Source: Acinetobacter sp. ANC 4648 (GTDB lineage Bacteria; Pseudomonadota; Gammaproteobacteria; Pseudomonadales; Moraxellaceae). From it: DNA of 64,000 bases. Where the stretch lies: contig NZ_NEGI01000001.1 in NCBI RefSeq assembly GCF_002135345.1, positions 496,001-560,000 of the forward strand. The letters are read 5' to 3'. The position numbers and the translations under genes are program-made. This document shows positions 9,366 through 18,259 of the stretch, piece by piece (the first letter of the stretch is position 1; every line of letters begins with the position of its first letter). The notes under the pieces were generated by a model, which made no database searches, was not told the origin of the DNA, and saw only the letters and a program-made list of their open reading frames with translations.

Positions 9366-9818
9366 TTATCTAACCCAACGAACCACATAATCTTCAATAT
9401 CATCTTCGTTGATATCGACTTCAGAAATACAACGACCAGCAGCAGATTTTTTGGCTTTAATAACACTATCTCGAGAACCTGTATTGAGATAATGCCACGA
9501 AGGTAAATTTCTGCCTTCATTTAAACGTCTATAAGCACAACTAGGTGGTAACCAATGAATCGTTTGTAATTTTTCTGGTGTGAGCTGAATACAATCAGGA
9601 ACCTGTGTTGCACGATTTGGATAATCTGAACAAGCCGCTGTTTTACAATCGAGTAATTTACAAGACACCATAGTATAAGCAACCTCTTGCGTATCTTCAT
9701 CTTCTAGTTTCACTAGACAACATAGACCACAACCATCACACAATGCCTCCCACTCGGCCTGACTCAACTGATCCAGTGAATATTTTTTCCAAAATTGTGG
9801 ACGTAATTCATTACTCAT
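9366..9818 (-). CDS. YcgN-family cysteine cluster protein (UPF0260)
   Basis: This is a 150-residue soluble protein with the YcgN/UPF0260 cysteine pattern: CDGCGLCC near residue 28, then C-K-L-L-D-C-x4-C, a DYPNRxxxVPDCI segment and a PPSCAYR motif. The pattern resembles metal or iron-sulfur binding, but no function is proved for the family. It has no signal or membrane segment. The ATG at 9818 begins close to the first conserved block. It lies on the same strand as rarA with a 195-bp gap and is probably a separate unit. Confidence 0.9.
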   Translation of the reverse strand: MSNELRPQFWKKYSLDQLSQAEWEALCDGCGLCCLVKLEDEDTQEVAYTMVSCKLLDCKTAACSDYPNRATQVPDCIQLTPEKLQTIHWLPPSCAYRRLNEGRNLPSWHYLNTGSRDSVIKAKKSAAGRCISEVDINEDDIEDYVVRWVR

Positions 9819-10008
9819 AAAACACTAAAAATCTAAAAGCACTATTTTTTGATTATATCATTTTTTAAACACATACTTATGATCCTCTAAACTTACATAA
9901 AACCTTCATGCAACCGCTACAAATTGACATTGTTTACACACAACGAAACAGCTGTTTTTGTGAGTAAATTTTATACTTAAAAATAATTCAAAAAAATGGA
10001 GAAGAGCT

Positions 10009-10167
10009 ATGTTTCGTTGGGCCATTATATTTGCTGTGATTGCATTACTGGCTAGCCTACTAGGATTTAGTGGTGTAGCAGGTATGTCTAAAGACTTTGC
10101 TGTTATTTTATTGGTTGTTGCTGCAGTTCTTGCAATCATTGGATTCATCTCTAAAGGTAAAGTTTAA
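10009..10167 (+). CDS. DUF1328 (YtjA-family) small membrane protein
   Basis: This 52-residue protein begins [16 protein letters not shown] and ends IGFISKGKV. It has two hydrophobic helices linked by a [11 protein letters not shown] loop, which is the signature of the DUF1328/YtjA family. It is predicted to sit in the inner membrane; no function is known to me. The start is supported by GGAGAAG at 9998-10004, five bases upstream, and the gene ends in a strong terminator. An opposite-strand frame over the same bases is a shadow. Confidence 0.9.
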   Translation: MFRWAIIFAVIALLASLLGFSGVAGMSKDFAVILLVVAAVLAIIGFISKGKV

Positions 10168-10189
10168 ATCCAATTATAAATTTTCAGTT

Positions 10190-10218
10190 AAAAAAGAAGG
10201 AATACTACCTTCTTTTTT
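10190..10218 (+). terminator. Terminator after the DUF1328 gene
   Basis: An 11-bp perfect stem (10190-10200 with 10208-10218), 7-base loop, A-run at the left and six Ts at the right, starts 23 bases after the stop codon. Confidence 0.9.
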
Positions 10219-10340
10219 AACTTCACTATAAAAATATTTACTCACATTTCTATTGTTATTATTCGAAACAAAGTCAGTTTAAATCGCTTTTTTTGTGATT
10301 TAATAAATCCTATTCTTTATTGTATACAAGGATTTAATAC

Positions 10341-11078
10341 ATGACTGCCTCTATTCAGACTCGAGAAATTCAGTATACCGCAGCAGACGGTAGCACATTA
10401 ATTGGCTATTTTGCCGCACCTGAAAATACTGCACCTATTGCAGGTGTCATTGTTGCTCCAGAATGGTGGGGACGTAATGAATATACTGAACAACGTGCAA
10501 GAGAATTGGCAGAACATGGCTACGCAGCTTTAGCAATTGATTTGTATGGCGACAAAAAAGTCACTACAGATGCCAAGCAGGCTTATGCATGGATGATGCA
10601 AACATTTGAACATGCTGACACCAATGTGATTCGTTCATCTGCAGGACTCGCAGCTTTAGTAGCACAACCTGAAGTCAATCCAGAGCAACTTGCGGCGATT
10701 GGTTTTTGTTATGGCGGAAAAGTAGTCCTTGATTTAGCTCGTTCAGGTGCAAACTTAAAAGCCGTAGCCACCTTCCATGCCAACTTATCCGCTCAGACCC
10801 CAGCAGAAAAAGACCATGTTAAAGCCGAAATATTAGTCTTGCATGGTGAAGAAGACAGTATGGTGTCTTTAAAAGATGTTGAAAATTTTAAAACTGAAAT
10901 GCAGCATGCCAATGTGAAATATACCGTAATTGTGCTAAAAGATGCTAAGCATGGATTTAGTAATCCATTGGCAGATGAAAGAGCCAAAGCCAATGGGGTC
11001 GATTTAGCCTATAACGCTGAAGCAGAAAAAAAGGGCTTAAATGCGATGTATGATTTACTGCAACGCCAATTGCGTTAA
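10341..11078 (+). CDS. Dienelactone hydrolase family protein
   Basis: This 245-residue alpha/beta hydrolase belongs to the dienelactone hydrolase family. The Cys-Asp-His triad is C123 in GFCYGG, D172 in HGEEDSMV and H204 in DAKHGFSNP. A Glu in the PEWWG segment (E41) corresponds to the residue that shields the nucleophile. There is no signal peptide, so it acts in the cytoplasm. Its natural substrate is unknown: no chloroaromatic pathway genes are nearby, so a general esterase or detoxifying role is more likely than chlorocatechol breakdown. AAGGA at 10327-10331 supports the ATG at 10341. A HIT-family gene follows after 64 bp. Confidence 0.9.
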   Translation: MTASIQTREIQYTAADGSTLIGYFAAPENTAPIAGVIVAPEWWGRNEYTEQRARELAEHGYAALAIDLYGDKKVTTDAKQAYAWMMQTFEHADTNVIRSSAGLAALVAQPEVNPEQLAAIGFCYGGKVVLDLARSGANLKAVATFHANLSAQTPAEKDHVKAEILVLHGEEDSMVSLKDVENFKTEMQHANVKYTVIVLKDAKHGFSNPLADERAKANGVDLAYNAEAEKKGLNAMYDLLQRQLR

Positions 11079-11142
11079 TCATTTACAGCACCAATTAAAT
11101 TATGAATTTTACAAGATTCAACTTTAAGATGAGGGAATTAAA

Positions 11143-11508
11143 ATGACTGAAAAAAACTGTCCTTTTTGTGAATTTGATGAATACGACATCATTGATAAAA
11201 ATGAATTTGGGGTAATTTTACCTGAGCAAAATCCTTTAACCAAAGGGCATTCCGTCATTATTCCTGTGCGTCATATTGCTTCTTTTTTTGAAATTACAGA
11301 TAAAGAACGTAAAAGTATTCAGTCCTTACTCGAATTAGCACGGAATGAACTTAAAATTCGCCATCAACCTGAAGGTTTTCACATTGCCTTTAATGATGGT
11401 AATGTCTTTGATGAGAAAAATTCCGGACATTTACACATTCACATTATTCCACGTTATAAAGACCAACCCTTGGTTCTAGACCAGCGCTGGGGTGTGATAG
11501 CTGAATAA
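11143..11508 (+). CDS. HIT-family nucleotide hydrolase/transferase
   Basis: This 121-residue histidine-triad protein starts with CPFCEFD and carries the HLHIHIIPR motif near residue 98, which is the H-x-H-x-H catalytic triad. The family hydrolyses or transfers nucleotidyl groups, for example from AMP-amine or dinucleoside polyphosphate substrates. The exact substrate is not visible. GAGGGA seven bases upstream supports the ATG at 11143. The gene ends at a strong hairpin. Confidence 0.9.
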   Translation: MTEKNCPFCEFDEYDIIDKNEFGVILPEQNPLTKGHSVIIPVRHIASFFEITDKERKSIQSLLELARNELKIRHQPEGFHIAFNDGNVFDEKNSGHLHIHIIPRYKDQPLVLDQRWGVIAE

Positions 11509-11522
11509 TAGGATTAAGTTTT

Positions 11523-11542
11523 AAAAGCGCTGCGGCGCTTTT
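11523..11542 (+). terminator. Terminator after the HIT gene
   Basis: AAAAGCGC (11523-11530) pairs with GCGCTTTT (11535-11542) across a 4-base loop, followed by more Ts. It separates the HIT gene from mutY. Confidence 0.9.
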
Positions 11543-11612
11543 TTTATATCAATTTGAGTGAGTCATGCCTGAATTAGTTATACTAACTAGCTCTCCAACT
11601 CTGCCGAATCAC

Positions 11613-12647
11613 ATGTCGCAATTTTCCTTTTCAGATGCACTTTTAACTTGGTTTGATCAACATGGTCGTCATGACTTGCCTTGGCAAGTCACAGATAATC
11701 CATACAAAGTTTGGGTATCTGAAATTATGTTGCAACAAACTCAGGTCAAAACAGTCTTACAATATTTTGATCGCTTTATCGCACGCTTTCCAACAGTAGA
11801 GACTTTAGCCACTGCATCTTGGGATGATGTTGCACCTTATTGGGCTGGTTTGGGCTATTACGCTCGTGCACGTAATTTGCATAAAGCAGCGGTAATTGTG
11901 CATCAAAATGGACAGCTCCCAAAAAACTTAGCGGAATGGGTTGAACTCCCAGGCATTGGACCCTCTACAGGCGGCGCCCTGATGTCCCTTGGTTTACGTC
12001 AATATGGCGTCATTATGGATGGCAATGTCAAACGAGTATTATCGCGGTTTTTTGCCATAGAGGATGATTTATCTAAACCTGTACATGAACGTGCTATGTG
12101 GCAACTGGCTGAAAGTTTATGCCCAACTTTACGCAATCACGACTACACCCAAGCCATTATGGATTTAGGTGCCACAATTTGTACACCGAAAAAGCCACTG
12201 TGTTTATATTGTCCAATGCAACAACATTGCCAGGCTCATCAACAAGGTTTAGAAACTGAACTTCCTTACAAAAAACCGAAAAAACCTGTTCCAGTAAAAG
12301 TAGCAAAGGTCATATTAATTCAGTCAGATGATCAATGGTTATGGCAACAACGCCCTCACTCTGGGCTTTGGGGGGGCTTATGGTGCTTACCGATCATTGA
12401 AGATGATGTAGAATTTTCACAACTTTGCCAACAATTGAACTTAGTTTCCAAAGTTGAACCAGTGAAAATTTCACATAGCTTCACCCATTTCACTTGGATT
12501 TTAACAGCACATATTTTTAGAATTGATCCAGATCAACAAGAATTTCTACAAACTGAACTAATTGGTGAATGGTGCTCACCACAAAAAGCTACACAAATGG
12601 GCATCCCAACTGCCATGAAAAAATTGATCTCCGCGCTTGAGATATGA
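11613..12647 (+). CDS. mutY: A/G-specific adenine glycosylase MutY
   Basis: MutY removes adenine mispaired with 8-oxoguanine. The 344-residue protein has the catalytic Glu (E37 in SEIMLQQTQV), a helix-hairpin-helix (LPGIGPSTGGA) and the catalytic Asp (D136 in MDGNVKRVL). The four [4Fe-4S] cysteines are C190, C197, C200 and C206. A C-terminal NUDIX-like domain with LWGGLWCLP recognises 8-oxoguanine. I start at ATG 11613 (MSQFSFSDALLTWF) because it aligns with the E. coli N-terminus. A start at 11565 would add 16 residues and has only a weak GTGAG upstream, so the choice is not certain. It opens a plus-strand cluster with an M23 lipoprotein, a small protein and tag. Confidence 0.94.
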   Translation: MSQFSFSDALLTWFDQHGRHDLPWQVTDNPYKVWVSEIMLQQTQVKTVLQYFDRFIARFPTVETLATASWDDVAPYWAGLGYYARARNLHKAAVIVHQNGQLPKNLAEWVELPGIGPSTGGALMSLGLRQYGVIMDGNVKRVLSRFFAIEDDLSKPVHERAMWQLAESLCPTLRNHDYTQAIMDLGATICTPKKPLCLYCPMQQHCQAHQQGLETELPYKKPKKPVPVKVAKVILIQSDDQWLWQQRPHSGLWGGLWCLPIIEDDVEFSQLCQQLNLVSKVEPVKISHSFTHFTWILTAHIFRIDPDQQEFLQTELIGEWCSPQKATQMGIPTAMKKLISALEI

Positions 12648-12709
12648 CATAGTTAGACACAACTTAATTCCATTTATTCATATTAAAAACTTAAGAATAA
12701 GGATATCTC

Positions 12710-13246
12710 GTGTCAGCTTTTTTCCGCTTTTTCTTACTGAGCAGCTTGGTCATTTTTATCGCTGCATGCACCACCACACCAAAAAAGCCTACGGCTCTAG
12801 TACCGAAAAGTTTAATCCAACTGAGAGCTATGTCACTTTCTAATCATTTGCCGATTCCAGTAGATGGGATTCAAGAAAAGTATTTAAAAGACACTTGGGG
12901 AGCTGCACGAAGTCAGGGGCGTAACCACGAAGGCATCGATATTCTTGCTCCACGTGGAACAAAAGTTTTTAGTACCACCGAAGGTATTATCAGTAGTTTA
13001 AAAAATAATAATTTAGGTGGTAAAGTAGTATGGCTGATTGGACCGAGCGGTGCATGGCATTACTATGCCCACTTAGATGAACATAACCATCGCTTGAATG
13101 AAGGTGACTACATTCAAAAGGGTACGCTCATCGGCTATGTTGGCAATACGGGTAATGCACGGCATACTGCACCTCATTTGCATTATGGCCTTTACTTAAC
13201 TGGTAAAGGTCGCGGTGCAGTCAATCCTTATCCATATTTACGTTAA
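12710..13246 (+). CDS. M23-family peptidoglycan endopeptidase lipoprotein
   Basis: This 178-residue lipoprotein starts at GTG 12710, with AAGGA at 12699-12703 six bases upstream. The signal peptide ends at a lipobox (FIAAC, Cys near residue 20). The LytM/M23 domain follows, with HEGIDILAPRG giving the zinc-binding H-x3-D and HLHYGLYL giving the second zinc histidine pair (H-x-H). These residues suggest an active enzyme rather than a degenerate regulator. It should act on cell-wall cross-links from the periplasmic face of a membrane. It lies between mutY and tag, 21 bp from the next small gene. Confidence 0.9.
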   Translation: MSAFFRFFLLSSLVIFIAACTTTPKKPTALVPKSLIQLRAMSLSNHLPIPVDGIQEKYLKDTWGAARSQGRNHEGIDILAPRGTKVFSTTEGIISSLKNNNLGGKVVWLIGPSGAWHYYAHLDEHNHRLNEGDYIQKGTLIGYVGNTGNARHTAPHLHYGLYLTGKGRGAVNPYPYLR

Positions 13247-13267
13247 TCTACAATCTAGGAAATTTTC

Positions 13268-13513
13268 ATGTCAGAAGCTTTGATCAATCGTTTAGTTGAA
13301 TTTGCAGAATCAGGCAATCAGCAGAAGATTGTGCTCAATGGACAAACACATCAAGGTTGGATTATGGAACTATCTGAAGATGCACTCTTGATAAGCACAG
13401 GGTTTGCAGATAAAGCTGGACAAGATATCTGGATTAAATTTAGTGAATTAAATCAGGCAAAATTATCTTTTTGGGATAATAAAAAAGATCAATGGATCGA
13501 ATTCAATCTTTAA
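13268..13513 (+). CDS. Small conserved-looking hypothetical protein
   Basis: I do not recognise this 81-residue protein. It has no signal peptide, membrane segment or cysteine. It begins with an amphipathic helix (SEALINRLVEFAES) followed by alternating beta-like segments (KIVLNGQTHQGWIMEL, DALLISTG, IWIKFSEL), so an SH3/Sm-like small barrel is possible; this is inference. AGGAAA seven bases upstream supports the start. It is spaced 21 bp from the M23 gene and 22 bp from tag, so it is very probably cotranscribed with both. Confidence 0.75.
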   Translation: MSEALINRLVEFAESGNQQKIVLNGQTHQGWIMELSEDALLISTGFADKAGQDIWIKFSELNQAKLSFWDNKKDQWIEFNL

Positions 13514-13535
13514 GAAAGACATTAGGAGCATCAAA

Positions 13536-14090
13536 TTGACAACTCAACGCTGTGGCTGGTGCTCAAATGATCCACTTTATATGGCATATCATGATCATGA
13601 ATGGGGAAAAGCCAATCATAATGAAAAGCATTTATTTGAAATGATCTGCTTAGAAGGACAACAAGCAGGTCTTTCGTGGATTACTGTTCTTAAAAAACGA
13701 GACAGCTATCGTGAATATTTTTTCCAATATGCGATAGAAGAGATTGCTCAGTTTACCAATGAGCACTTAGAATCAAAACTACAAGATGCGGGCTTAATTC
13801 GGCATATTGGAAAACTCAAAGCGATTCGTGACAATGCTACTGCATGGCAAAACATGAAAAATCAAGGCATAGACATGGTCAATTGGTTTTGGAGTTTTGT
13901 TGACCAGCAGCCCTTAATCAATGACGTTCCTGACTATAAACAAGCGCCTGCACAAACAGAAATTAGTCAAAATCTGTCTAAAATATTAAAAAAAAATGGA
14001 TTTAAGTTTGTAGGACCGACCACCTGTTATGCGTTCATGCAAGCTATAGGCATGGTCAACGACCATGAAAATAACTGTAGTTACCGTTAA
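13536..14090 (+). CDS. tag: DNA-3-methyladenine glycosylase I
   Basis: Tag excises 3-methyladenine from alkylated DNA. The 184-residue protein opens with RCGWCSNDPLYMAYHDHEWG, including the zinc ligands C6 and H19; the C-terminal zinc pair is in NDHENNC. The core EGQQAGLSWITVLKKR and GFKFVGPTTCYAFMQA segments are typical of the family. The start is a TTG at 13536, with AGGAG (13524-13528) seven bases upstream and no ATG before the conserved N-terminus. It is the last gene of the mutY-M23-small protein-tag run. Confidence 0.94.
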   Translation: MTTQRCGWCSNDPLYMAYHDHEWGKANHNEKHLFEMICLEGQQAGLSWITVLKKRDSYREYFFQYAIEEIAQFTNEHLESKLQDAGLIRHIGKLKAIRDNATAWQNMKNQGIDMVNWFWSFVDQQPLINDVPDYKQAPAQTEISQNLSKILKKNGFKFVGPTTCYAFMQAIGMVNDHENNCSYR

Positions 14091-14130
14091 ATATCTCTAG
14101 TAATAAAATCAAAAACAGGAAGAATTTATT

Positions 14131-15150
14131 ATGACTAATACTATTCAAGCTTATGCTGCTATGCAAGCGGGTGACCCTCTCACTCCATATCAATTTAATG
14201 CAGGTGAATTACCAGCACATCAAGTTGAAGTTAAAGTAGAGTATTGTGGGCTCTGCCATTCTGACGTTTCGGTCATTAACAATGAGTGGGGCAATTCTGT
14301 TTATCCTGTTGTTGCTGGACATGAAATTATCGGTACCATCACACAACTGGGTTCAGAAGCAAAAGGACTTAAAGTGGGTCAGCGTGTGGGAATTGGTTGG
14401 ACAGCTGAAAGCTGCCAATATTGTGACCCTTGCGTAAGGGGTCAACAAGTTTTATGTACTGGTGAAAAGAAAGCAACCATCGTTGGACATGCAGGTGGCT
14501 TTGCCGATAAAGTTCGTGCAGGTTGGCAATGGATTATCCCCCTTCCTGACGATTTAGATCCTGAAAGTGCTGGTCCACTTTTGTGTGGTGGAATTACGGT
14601 ATTTGATCCGATTTTAAAACATAAAATTCAAGCCATGCACCATGTAGGTGTTATTGGTATTGGTGGTTTAGGACATATAGCAATCAAACTATTAAAAGCA
14701 TGGGGCTGTGAAATTACCGCCTTTACCTCAAGCTTAGATAAAACAGCTGAGTTAAAGGCTATGGGTGCCGATCATGTAGTCAATAGCCGTGATTCTGCTG
14801 CCTTAAAAACTCAACGTGGCAAATTTGACTTACTTCTATGCACCGTCAATGTATCTCTAGATTGGAAGTCATATCTAAATACCCTTGCCCCGAATGGGTC
14901 AATACATATGCTAGGAATGGTACTTGAACCAATGGCGATTCCTGTTGGAGCTCTCATTAGTGGAGCAAAATCAGTTACTGGTTCACCGACAGGCTCTCCT
15001 TTTGCACTGCGTCAGTTATTACAGTTTGCTGCACGTAAAAATATTGCACCACAAATTGAGCTCTACCCTATGTCTCAAATTAATGATGCTTTAGCACGAT
15101 TACATTCTGGTCAAGCACGTTATCGCATTGTCTTAAAGGCTGATTTCTAA
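14131..15150 (+). CDS. Zinc-dependent alcohol dehydrogenase (YahK/CAD-like)
   Basis: This 339-residue medium-chain dehydrogenase oxidises or reduces alcohol/aldehyde pairs with NAD(P)H. The catalytic zinc ligands are in CGLCHSD (C42) and AGHEIIG (H64). The structural zinc cysteines are in the [15 protein letters not shown] segment, and the cofactor loop is GIGGLGHIA. The sequence is closest in style to the YahK/cinnamyl-alcohol-dehydrogenase branch. An AGGAAGA precedes the ATG at 14131. It follows tag by 40 bp but probably has its own function. A hairpin follows the stop. Confidence 0.9.
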   Translation: MTNTIQAYAAMQAGDPLTPYQFNAGELPAHQVEVKVEYCGLCHSDVSVINNEWGNSVYPVVAGHEIIGTITQLGSEAKGLKVGQRVGIGWTAESCQYCDPCVRGQQVLCTGEKKATIVGHAGGFADKVRAGWQWIIPLPDDLDPESAGPLLCGGITVFDPILKHKIQAMHHVGVIGIGGLGHIAIKLLKAWGCEITAFTSSLDKTAELKAMGADHVVNSRDSAALKTQRGKFDLLLCTVNVSLDWKSYLNTLAPNGSIHMLGMVLEPMAIPVGALISGAKSVTGSPTGSPFALRQLLQFAARKNIAPQIELYPMSQINDALARLHSGQARYRIVLKADF

Positions 15151-15165
15151 AAGAATATACTGAAC

Positions 15166-15187
15166 AAGGTGGCATCAGTGCCACCTT
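15166..15187 (+). terminator. Probable terminator after the alcohol dehydrogenase gene
   Basis: A 9-bp perfect stem (15166-15174 with 15179-15187) with a TCAG loop begins 16 bases after the stop codon. The T-run after it is short, so termination strength is uncertain. Confidence 0.65.
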
Positions 15188-15330
15188 TGGACTGTGTTAT
15201 AAGGATACATCTTCAGGTCACTATAAGATTTTGGTTATGATTAAGCTCATCAAGGCCAAGTACATCTCAAAATAACCATTCTGACTTTAGCCTCTATAAT
15301 TTCGATGATAAAAGGCTTTTTATACAAAAT

Positions 15331-16770
15331 TTAAGCTACATTGACTGATGTTAATTGTCTACGAGTCCAATCGGCCAATAATACGATGGCTTCACGAATA
15401 TCGTCTGACAGTTCATGTCCTGCATTCAAACGAATACAATTTTTATAACGCCCATCTTCACCGAAGACTTCACCAGGAACAATGTTAATCCCCTGCTGTT
15501 GTGCAAAACGATACATTTCTAAACTATCAATCTGCTCAGGTAATTGAATCCAAAGTGCATAGCCGCCATTCGGTTGATTTAGACGAATATCAACCTGATA
15601 AAAAGCAGCGATCATAAATTGTCGATACTGCTCAACCTGTGCTATGAGAATGGGTTTCAGTCGGATCAAATGCTCACGATAAGCACGGCTATAAATTAAA
15701 TCAGCAAGACCTAATTGTAATGGCGTATTCACTGCGACATTGGACATCAAGAGTTGTGTACGTAAATGCTGTAAGCGTTGTGGAATACAAAACCAACCCA
15801 CTCGATAAGCAGTAGATAAAGATTTCGAAACTGATCCGCAAAAAATTACATAGCCTTGTTGATCCCAATATTTAATCGGTAAAGGTCGCTTGAGACTAAA
15901 ACTACATTCGGCATAAATATCATCTTCAATCACATAGCATTGGTACTGATTGGCCAGTTGTGCAATTTTTTCTTTCTGCGTATTGCTTAAGCTAAAACCT
16001 AATGGATTTTGAAAGTTTGCGGTGAGTAAACAGGCTTTAGCACCTGAACTTTGCATCACTTGCTCTAAGCGCTCTAAATCAAATCCATCGGTATCGGCAG
16101 GAATTTCTACAATTTTACGTTTTAAAGCAGCTAAAAGTTGTAACTGACCATTAAAATTCGGGGTCGGCACAATGATACTGTCCCCCATTTCAGTCAGGCT
16201 CTGAATCATCACCGATAATGCTGGCATACAACCGTTGCTAATATAAATCTCATCCTTGGCAATATAAAAACCATCTTCTGCCCAATGTTCAGATAAGGCT
16301 TCTCGTAAGCGTAGATGGCCTTGTTTATCACTATATAAAAAATCTTCAGGCTTACTGTGCTTTAAAGCACGTTGAATGGAACGACGTAAAGCTTCCACTG
16401 GAACCAGATTCGGGGAAATTTGAATCGCACCTAAATGAATTAATTTATTATCAATAGAGGCTTGTTGAATCTCAATTTGTAATTCTAAATTAGAAATTTC
16501 CCTGGGTTGAGATTGAAAGTCTGGATGATTGGGGCGCGGAGTGTGCTGTATTACAGCTTGTTTCGCACTGACAAAATAGCCCGACTTATTTTTAACGTAA
16601 ATCAACCCTTGCGCTTCTAGTAATTCATAGCAATTTTTGACTGTATTCATACTGACATTTTGCTGTTCAGAAAATTGACGCAATGAAATTAAACGCTGTC
16701 CCGCAGCAAGTTTACCCTGCTTAATTTTTTCCGTTATTTGCTCTGCCAAAATTCGATATTGAAAGGCCAT
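15331..16770 (-). CDS. MocR-type regulator (GntR helix-turn-helix fused to aminotransferase domain)
   Basis: This 479-residue protein has a GntR winged helix at residues about 1-70 (MAFQYRILAEQITEKIKQG, then the recognition region SMNTVKNCYELLEAQG). A class I aminotransferase-like domain starts near residue 110. The PLP-binding lysine is in CGSVSKSLS and the PLP-contacting segments TANFQNPLG and EDDIYAE are intact. MocR proteins usually sense an amino compound or PLP itself and control adjacent genes. The divergent neighbour is a small lipoprotein gene, which is an unusual target. The true target is not obvious. Confidence 0.9.
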   Translation of the reverse strand: MAFQYRILAEQITEKIKQGKLAAGQRLISLRQFSEQQNVSMNTVKNCYELLEAQGLIYVKNKSGYFVSAKQAVIQHTPRPNHPDFQSQPREISNLELQIEIQQASIDNKLIHLGAIQISPNLVPVEALRRSIQRALKHSKPEDFLYSDKQGHLRLREALSEHWAEDGFYIAKDEIYISNGCMPALSVMIQSLTEMGDSIIVPTPNFNGQLQLLAALKRKIVEIPADTDGFDLERLEQVMQSSGAKACLLTANFQNPLGFSLSNTQKEKIAQLANQYQCYVIEDDIYAECSFSLKRPLPIKYWDQQGYVIFCGSVSKSLSTAYRVGWFCIPQRLQHLRTQLLMSNVAVNTPLQLGLADLIYSRAYREHLIRLKPILIAQVEQYRQFMIAAFYQVDIRLNQPNGGYALWIQLPEQIDSLEMYRFAQQQGINIVPGEVFGEDGRYKNCIRLNAGHELSDDIREAIVLLADWTRRQLTSVNVA

Positions 16771-16869
16771 ATCTCTGTACTCATTTTTTAGAATTCTGTG
16801 TATCTGTATCTATCAACATAACAGATTTATGCTGCATGTACAGTTTACAAACTTCAAAAGGAGCAGCGC

Positions 16870-17289
16870 ATGAAAATAATTAAACGCAGTACCCTCATTT
16901 TGGCGATCAGCTTTCTATTCACCGCGTGCCAACCGCAAGCAACCAATAGCGTGGCACAAAAACAGCATTTTATTTGTAAGTCTTTAATTGAAGGTTTCTT
17001 AAAAACACAACAGTTGGGGCAATACCAATTACAACATATTCAGCCCACGTTGCATCAAACAGCAGCACAACGTTTGTATCGTTACCACATGACTTCAGAC
17101 AATACTATGCGGATTAATATGCCATATCAGCAAGATATCAACTTTGAATGTAATCAAACTTCCGCACAACGTTTTGAATTAAAACTGCTCAACCATGAAC
17201 AGCAAGAAATTCAAACCTTAGTGAATTTAGACTTACCGCCACAAAAGACTATCGATACTTTGACAGCTTTTGTGCTAAAAACTCAATAA
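16870..17289 (+). CDS. Small hypothetical lipoprotein
   Basis: This 139-residue protein has a signal peptide with a lipobox (LFTAC, Cys20), so it should be lipid-anchored on the periplasmic side of a membrane. I do not recognise a family. The mature part contains two Cys (C36 and C98 approximately) that could form a disulfide, and it is rich in Gln. AAAGGAG at 16857-16863 gives a strong ribosome site for ATG 16870. Its last 41 bases overlap the 3' end of the convergent LysR gene. Confidence 0.8.
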   Translation: MKIIKRSTLILAISFLFTACQPQATNSVAQKQHFICKSLIEGFLKTQQLGQYQLQHIQPTLHQTAAQRLYRYHMTSDNTMRINMPYQQDINFECNQTSAQRFELKLLNHEQQEIQTLVNLDLPPQKTIDTLTAFVLKTQ

Positions 17290-18139
17290 ATAAACGGACC
17301 CGCTTCGGCAAATGTTCTTGCTGGTAGTAGACTGCATGGATGCTCTGCTCATGCAACTCAATTTGATCTTCGAATAAAGCAATCAAGCGCTTTTGTTGAA
17401 TATCCCGATGTACCAAAAATGCAGATAAGCACGTAATGCCTAAACCATCCAATGCCATTTGACGCACAGTTTCGCCATTGGATGCCTTTATTTTTGGATG
17501 AATAGTCAGTTGCTCTTCATCCACATAAATTGGCCAAGTATTTAAATGTGCTACTTTACTAAAACCAATTTGCGCATGATTCAAAAGATCTTTCGGACTT
17601 TGAGGATAACCATGACGCTCTAAATAGTCTGGACTTGCAACAATATATAAACGGCTTTTACAGAGTAATTTTGCATGTAAACTTGAATCATTCAGCTGTC
17701 CAAAACGAATTGCTACATCTGTTTTATGTTCTAGTAAATCAATAATTTGATCACTGCTATTCAATTCAATTTCAATATTCGGATAAAGCTGAGTAAATTC
17801 GTGTAGTAATGGCACAATTACATGCAAGACAAACGGTGTCGCTGAATCGACCCGAATCAAACCCGATGTCGCACTGTCTGACTTCAGTAAGGCATCTTCT
17901 GCCTCATTTAAATCATGCACAATTTTTCGCGCTTTTTCTAAAAATAGTTGCCCTTCTTGGGTTAATTTTATTTTACGCGTTGTCCGTTCCAGTAAGGTTA
18001 CATTCAGCTTCGTTTCCAGTCGTTGCAAAGCACGACTAACCCCAGAAGTGGTTTGTTGTAACTGTCGTGCTGCAGCAACAATTGATCCACTATCAACGAT
18101 ATAAATAAAAGCTTGTAGTTCTTCTAATGTTGACTTCAT
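17249..18139 (-). CDS. LysR-family transcriptional regulator (YafC-like)
   Basis: This 296-residue LysR regulator has an N-terminal winged helix (residues about 3-62, with SGVSRALQRLETKLNVTLLERTTRKIKLT) and a periplasmic-binding-type effector domain. It diverges from dkgB. In E. coli the LysR gene yafC also neighbours dkgB, which suggests that the pair is conserved and that this protein may control the reductase. The 120-bp spacer holds an inverted repeat of the T-N11-A type. The 3' end overlaps the convergent lipoprotein gene by 41 bp. Confidence 0.9.
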   Translation of the reverse strand: MKSTLEELQAFIYIVDSGSIVAAARQLQQTTSGVSRALQRLETKLNVTLLERTTRKIKLTQEGQLFLEKARKIVHDLNEAEDALLKSDSATSGLIRVDSATPFVLHVIVPLLHEFTQLYPNIEIELNSSDQIIDLLEHKTDVAIRFGQLNDSSLHAKLLCKSRLYIVASPDYLERHGYPQSPKDLLNHAQIGFSKVAHLNTWPIYVDEEQLTIHPKIKASNGETVRQMALDGLGITCLSAFLVHRDIQQKRLIALFEDQIELHEQSIHAVYYQQEHLPKRVRLFIEFLAQKLSKYR

Positions 18140-18158
18140 GGTGATTAATAACTCAACT

Positions 18159-18179
18159 TTATTGACTTTTACTCAATAA
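18159..18179. promoter_or_regulatory. Candidate LysR operator
   Basis: TTATTGA (18159-18165) and TCAATAA (18173-18179) form perfect 7-bp arms separated by 7 bases. It lies 20 bp before the LysR start codon and 80 bp before dkgB. The spacing fits the T-N11-A type of LysR site. The assignment to this LysR protein is inference. Confidence 0.55.
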
Positions 18180-18259
18180 TATTTTGCAGAGTACAGGATA
18201 TTTTAGCAACACTAAAAACAGCATAATGAAGCTAATTTCATCAATAGGTAATTTAAAAA

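Noticed and set aside
9906..10148. 80-residue minus-strand frame over the DUF1328 gene
   Set aside because: Shadow of the real plus-strand gene at 10009-10167, which has a ribosome site and family match.
12637..12843. 68-residue frame between mutY and the M23 gene
   Set aside because: Overlaps the signal peptide of the M23 lipoprotein in another frame and has no independent support.
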